The position numbers and the translations under genes are program-made. From assembly GCA_017990865.1 (NCBI GenBank), contig JAGNNB010000055.1:1-11576 (forward strand): a stretch of DNA of 11,576 nucleotides. The letters run 5' to 3'. Under the pieces are notes generated by a model. It did no database searches. It had not been told where the DNA came from and saw only the letters and a program-made list of their open reading frames with translations. The stretch is from Lysobacteraceae bacterium. Lineage in GTDB: Bacteria > Pseudomonadota > Gammaproteobacteria > Xanthomonadales > Xanthomonadaceae. Below, piece after piece: positions 7,409-11,576 of the stretch. Position 1 is the stretch's first letter, and each line of letters begins with the position of its first letter.

Positions 7409-7446
7409 GCGCGGCGGGGGCGGACATCGGGTGGGGTTGCGGCTAA

Positions 7447-10277
<2,831 letters not shown>

Positions 10278-10278
10278 G

Positions 10279-11193
10279 ATGCGCGCGACTCGCCGCATCG
10301 CGCTCGGGTTCGCGTTTGCGCTCGTCTGGGCGACGCCCCTGCGCGCGGAAGCGCCGCAAACCGTGCGGCCGCCGCGCCCCACCGCCGAACAAGCGCGCGC
10401 GATCGTGCGCAGTTTGTTGGTGAAGTCGCCGTATCGCATTTCCGCCGATGCCCGCGCCGGCGAAATTCGATACCGCGTTCGTTTCGAGCCGCAGCGCGAT
10501 TGGGCCTGGCCCGAAACCGGCGAGCAACGGTTCGTCGTCGATGCGAACGGTGCCGAACTGCGCGTGTGCGCGGATTGCGGGCGCGAAGCGCCGCCCAGCG
10601 CCGACGAGCTGCTGCGCTACACGCGCGCGAATGCGTGGGTGCGCAGCGACGATCGCCGCATCCGCAGCTTCGCGCGCACGCACACGCGCGGCGGTTCGGT
10701 GGCCTCGCGGATGACGCGGCTGACGACGGCCGTGCAGCGCCACATGACCGGCGCAATCGATTATCGCGACTATCTCGACGCCGTCGCCGCATTGGAATCC
10801 CGCGGCGGCGATTGCACCGAATACGCGGTGCTGTTGGCGGCCTCGGCGCGTGCGCTCGGCATTCCGGCGCGCTTGGCGCACGGCGTCGCGTATTCCAGCC
10901 GCTTCACGGGCGAAGCGCATGTGTTCAGCCCGCACGTGTGGGTGCAAGTCTGGGACGGCACGCGCTGGGTGAGCTACGACGCGGGGCTTGGCCGTTTCGA
11001 CGCCGGGCATCTGGCGTTGTTCGTCGGTGACGGCACGACCGACGGATTACGGCCTGTCGCGCTGGCGATGCGGGCGTTGCGGATCGAGGATGCGGTGGGG
11101 ATCGCGCGCGGCAACGAGGTCGACAAAACGATGCTCGAAGTGAAGCCGATCGATGCCGAGCCGGTCGAATCGGGCGAAGCGAAACCGCGCTGA
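10279..11193 (+). CDS. Secreted transglutaminase-like (papain-fold) protein
   Basis: A 304-residue exported protein with a signal peptide (residues 1-23, ending LRA). The transglutaminase-core triad is visible: Cys179 in RGGDCTEYAVLLAASARALGIP, His219 in SPHVWVQVW, and Asp234 in WVSYDAG, with the spacing typical of transglutaminase/protease-like domains. The GIPAR motif (194-198) between Cys and His is characteristic. An N-terminal region (about 35-150) contains a CADC pair (Cys97/Cys100) that could form a disulfide. Bacterial members are often peptidases or peptide-bond hydrolases; true crosslinking activity is not implied. The ATG lies one base after the upstream stop with GAGG (10266-10269) at good spacing. 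It is last in the DPP IV operon and followed by a terminator hairpin. The substrate is unknown. Confidence 0.88.
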   Translation: MRATRRIALGFAFALVWATPLRAEAPQTVRPPRPTAEQARAIVRSLLVKSPYRISADARAGEIRYRVRFEPQRDWAWPETGEQRFVVDANGAELRVCADCGREAPPSADELLRYTRANAWVRSDDRRIRSFARTHTRGGSVASRMTRLTTAVQRHMTGAIDYRDYLDAVAALESRGGDCTEYAVLLAASARALGIPARLAHGVAYSSRFTGEAHVFSPHVWVQVWDGTRWVSYDAGLGRFDAGHLALFVGDGTTDGLRPVALAMRALRIEDAVGIARGNEVDKTMLEVKPIDAEPVESGEAKPR

Positions 11194-11205
11194 GCGCTGG
11201 GCTCG

Positions 11206-11241
11206 AAACCGCGCGCCCGCGTCGCAAACGCCGCGGTTTTT
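11206..11241 (+). terminator. Probable intrinsic terminator of the DPP IV operon
   Basis: A perfect stem, AAACCGCG (11206-11213) with CGCGGTTT (11232-11239), with extra inner pairing (GCG 11219-11221 with CGC 11229-11231), leads directly into a T run (11237-11241). It begins 13 bases after the transglutaminase-like stop, the expected position for a rho-independent terminator. Confidence 0.65.
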
Positions 11242-11282
11242 CGACGCCGAAGTCCTTGGGGAAGGTCTGAATAATTCACTGC

Positions 11283-11362
11283 CGTCATCCTGGCGAACGC
11301 CGGAATCCCGCCTTACCGATGGTTGACCGAGGCGCTGGGCCCCGGCTTTCGCCGGGGCGACG
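11283..11362. repeat. Imperfect inverted repeat pair (third palindrome family)
   Basis: A left arm beginning CGTCATCCTGGCGAACGCCGG (11283-11303) is an imperfect inverse of the right arm ending CGCCGGGGCGACG (11350-11362). The right arm folds by itself into a perfect 7-bp hairpin CCCCGGC-TTTC-GCCGGGG (11340-11357). It looks like a paired interspersed element of the kind common between genes in high-GC proteobacteria. No gene is present. Confidence 0.7.
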
Positions 11363-11417
11363 AGTGATTCAGGCTTTCCTTAGAGCCTGTTCAAAATCTT
11401 CCAGCGGGGGTGTCGCC

Positions 11418-11522
11418 CTCTTCCCCCCGCAAGCGGTGCGTGTTCTTTTCCTTCTCCCCGCAAGCGGGAAACATGCCTTTTCCCTTCTCCCCGCAAGCGG
11501 GGAGAAGGTGGCGCAACGCGCC
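11418..11522. repeat. Three copies of a CCCCGCAAGCGG palindrome (fourth family)
   Basis: CCCCGCAAGCGG recurs in copies covering 11418-11436, 11450-11468 and 11483-11508. The third is a perfect 12-bp-arm palindrome (CCTTCTCCCCGC, AA, GCGGGGAGAAGG). A small hairpin GGCGC-AAC-GCGCC (11510-11522) follows. The first two copies have decayed or truncated right arms. The stretch from 11242 to the window end holds only repeats and no supportable gene. Confidence 0.8.
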
Positions 11523-11576
11523 GGATGAGGGGCAGGCGTTACGCTTGATTCGCGTGCTTCCAACCGTGCGCATCAA

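Noticed and set aside
7246..7446. A small plus-strand open frame encoding a 15-residue repeat peptide (AELRSALRGRFGDRT-like)
   Set aside because: The 45-bp DNA period is a multiple of three, so the hairpin array stays open in several frames on both strands; the GGAG before the ATG is only two bases away.
11384..11402. AGAGCCTGTTCAAAATCTT as a possible insertion-sequence end
   Set aside because: It resembles IS-terminus-like sequence, but no inverted partner or transposase is visible in the window.
11369..11576. Open frames at the right end on the minus strand
   Set aside because: They run through the CCCCGCAAGCGG repeats and give repeat peptides (ACGEKG-like) with no domain or start signals.

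Overview
The window looks like chromosomal DNA from a high-GC gammaproteobacterium of the Xanthomonadaceae/Lysobacteraceae type (Lysobacter, Stenotrophomonas, Xanthomonas and relatives). The basis is the high GC with strong third-position bias, a xanthomonad-style periplasmic dipeptidyl peptidase IV, an E. coli-like UvrD and HemF, and many short hairpin repeats that begin with GTAG, resembling the SMAG/REP elements described in Stenotrophomonas. No rRNA, tRNA or CRISPR array was seen.

Layout. A membrane-anchored glutaredoxin (78-482, +) converges on hemF (555-1469, -). Upstream of hemF lies an accessory patch (1493-2263): a lower-GC gene of unknown function (1614-2099, -) sits inside a GTAG-palindrome element, between 55-bp direct repeats and perfect 35-bp inverted arms. 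Next, on the minus strand, come an NAD-dependent epimerase (2288-3211) coupled by a 4-bp overlap to uvrD (3208-5403), then an array of four small palindromes (5480-5615), then a UPF0114/YqhA-type membrane protein (5623-6210). A divergent intergenic region (6211-6487) separates these from the plus-strand genes: a YfcG-like glutathione S-transferase (6488-7189), a second palindrome array with exact 45-bp period (7206-7408), and a tight three-gene run. That run holds a secreted DPP IV (7477-9810), a Coa1-like single-pass membrane protein (9807-10277) and a secreted transglutaminase-like protein (10279-11193), and is closed by a likely intrinsic terminator (11206-11241). The last 330 bases hold two further palindromic repeat families and no gene.

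Working together. The core genes are housekeeping: haem synthesis, DNA repair, thiol-redox metabolism. The DPP IV, Coa1-like and transglutaminase genes overlap or abut and all act at the membrane or in the periplasm, so they are probably one transcription unit for envelope peptide or protein processing; the joint role is inferred. The clearest accessory DNA is the one-gene cassette at about 1616-2243. I did not find a multi-gene defence or other elaborate novel system. The candidates for a second look are the repeat-embedded cassette, the two palindrome arrays with matching unit order, and the envelope operon.
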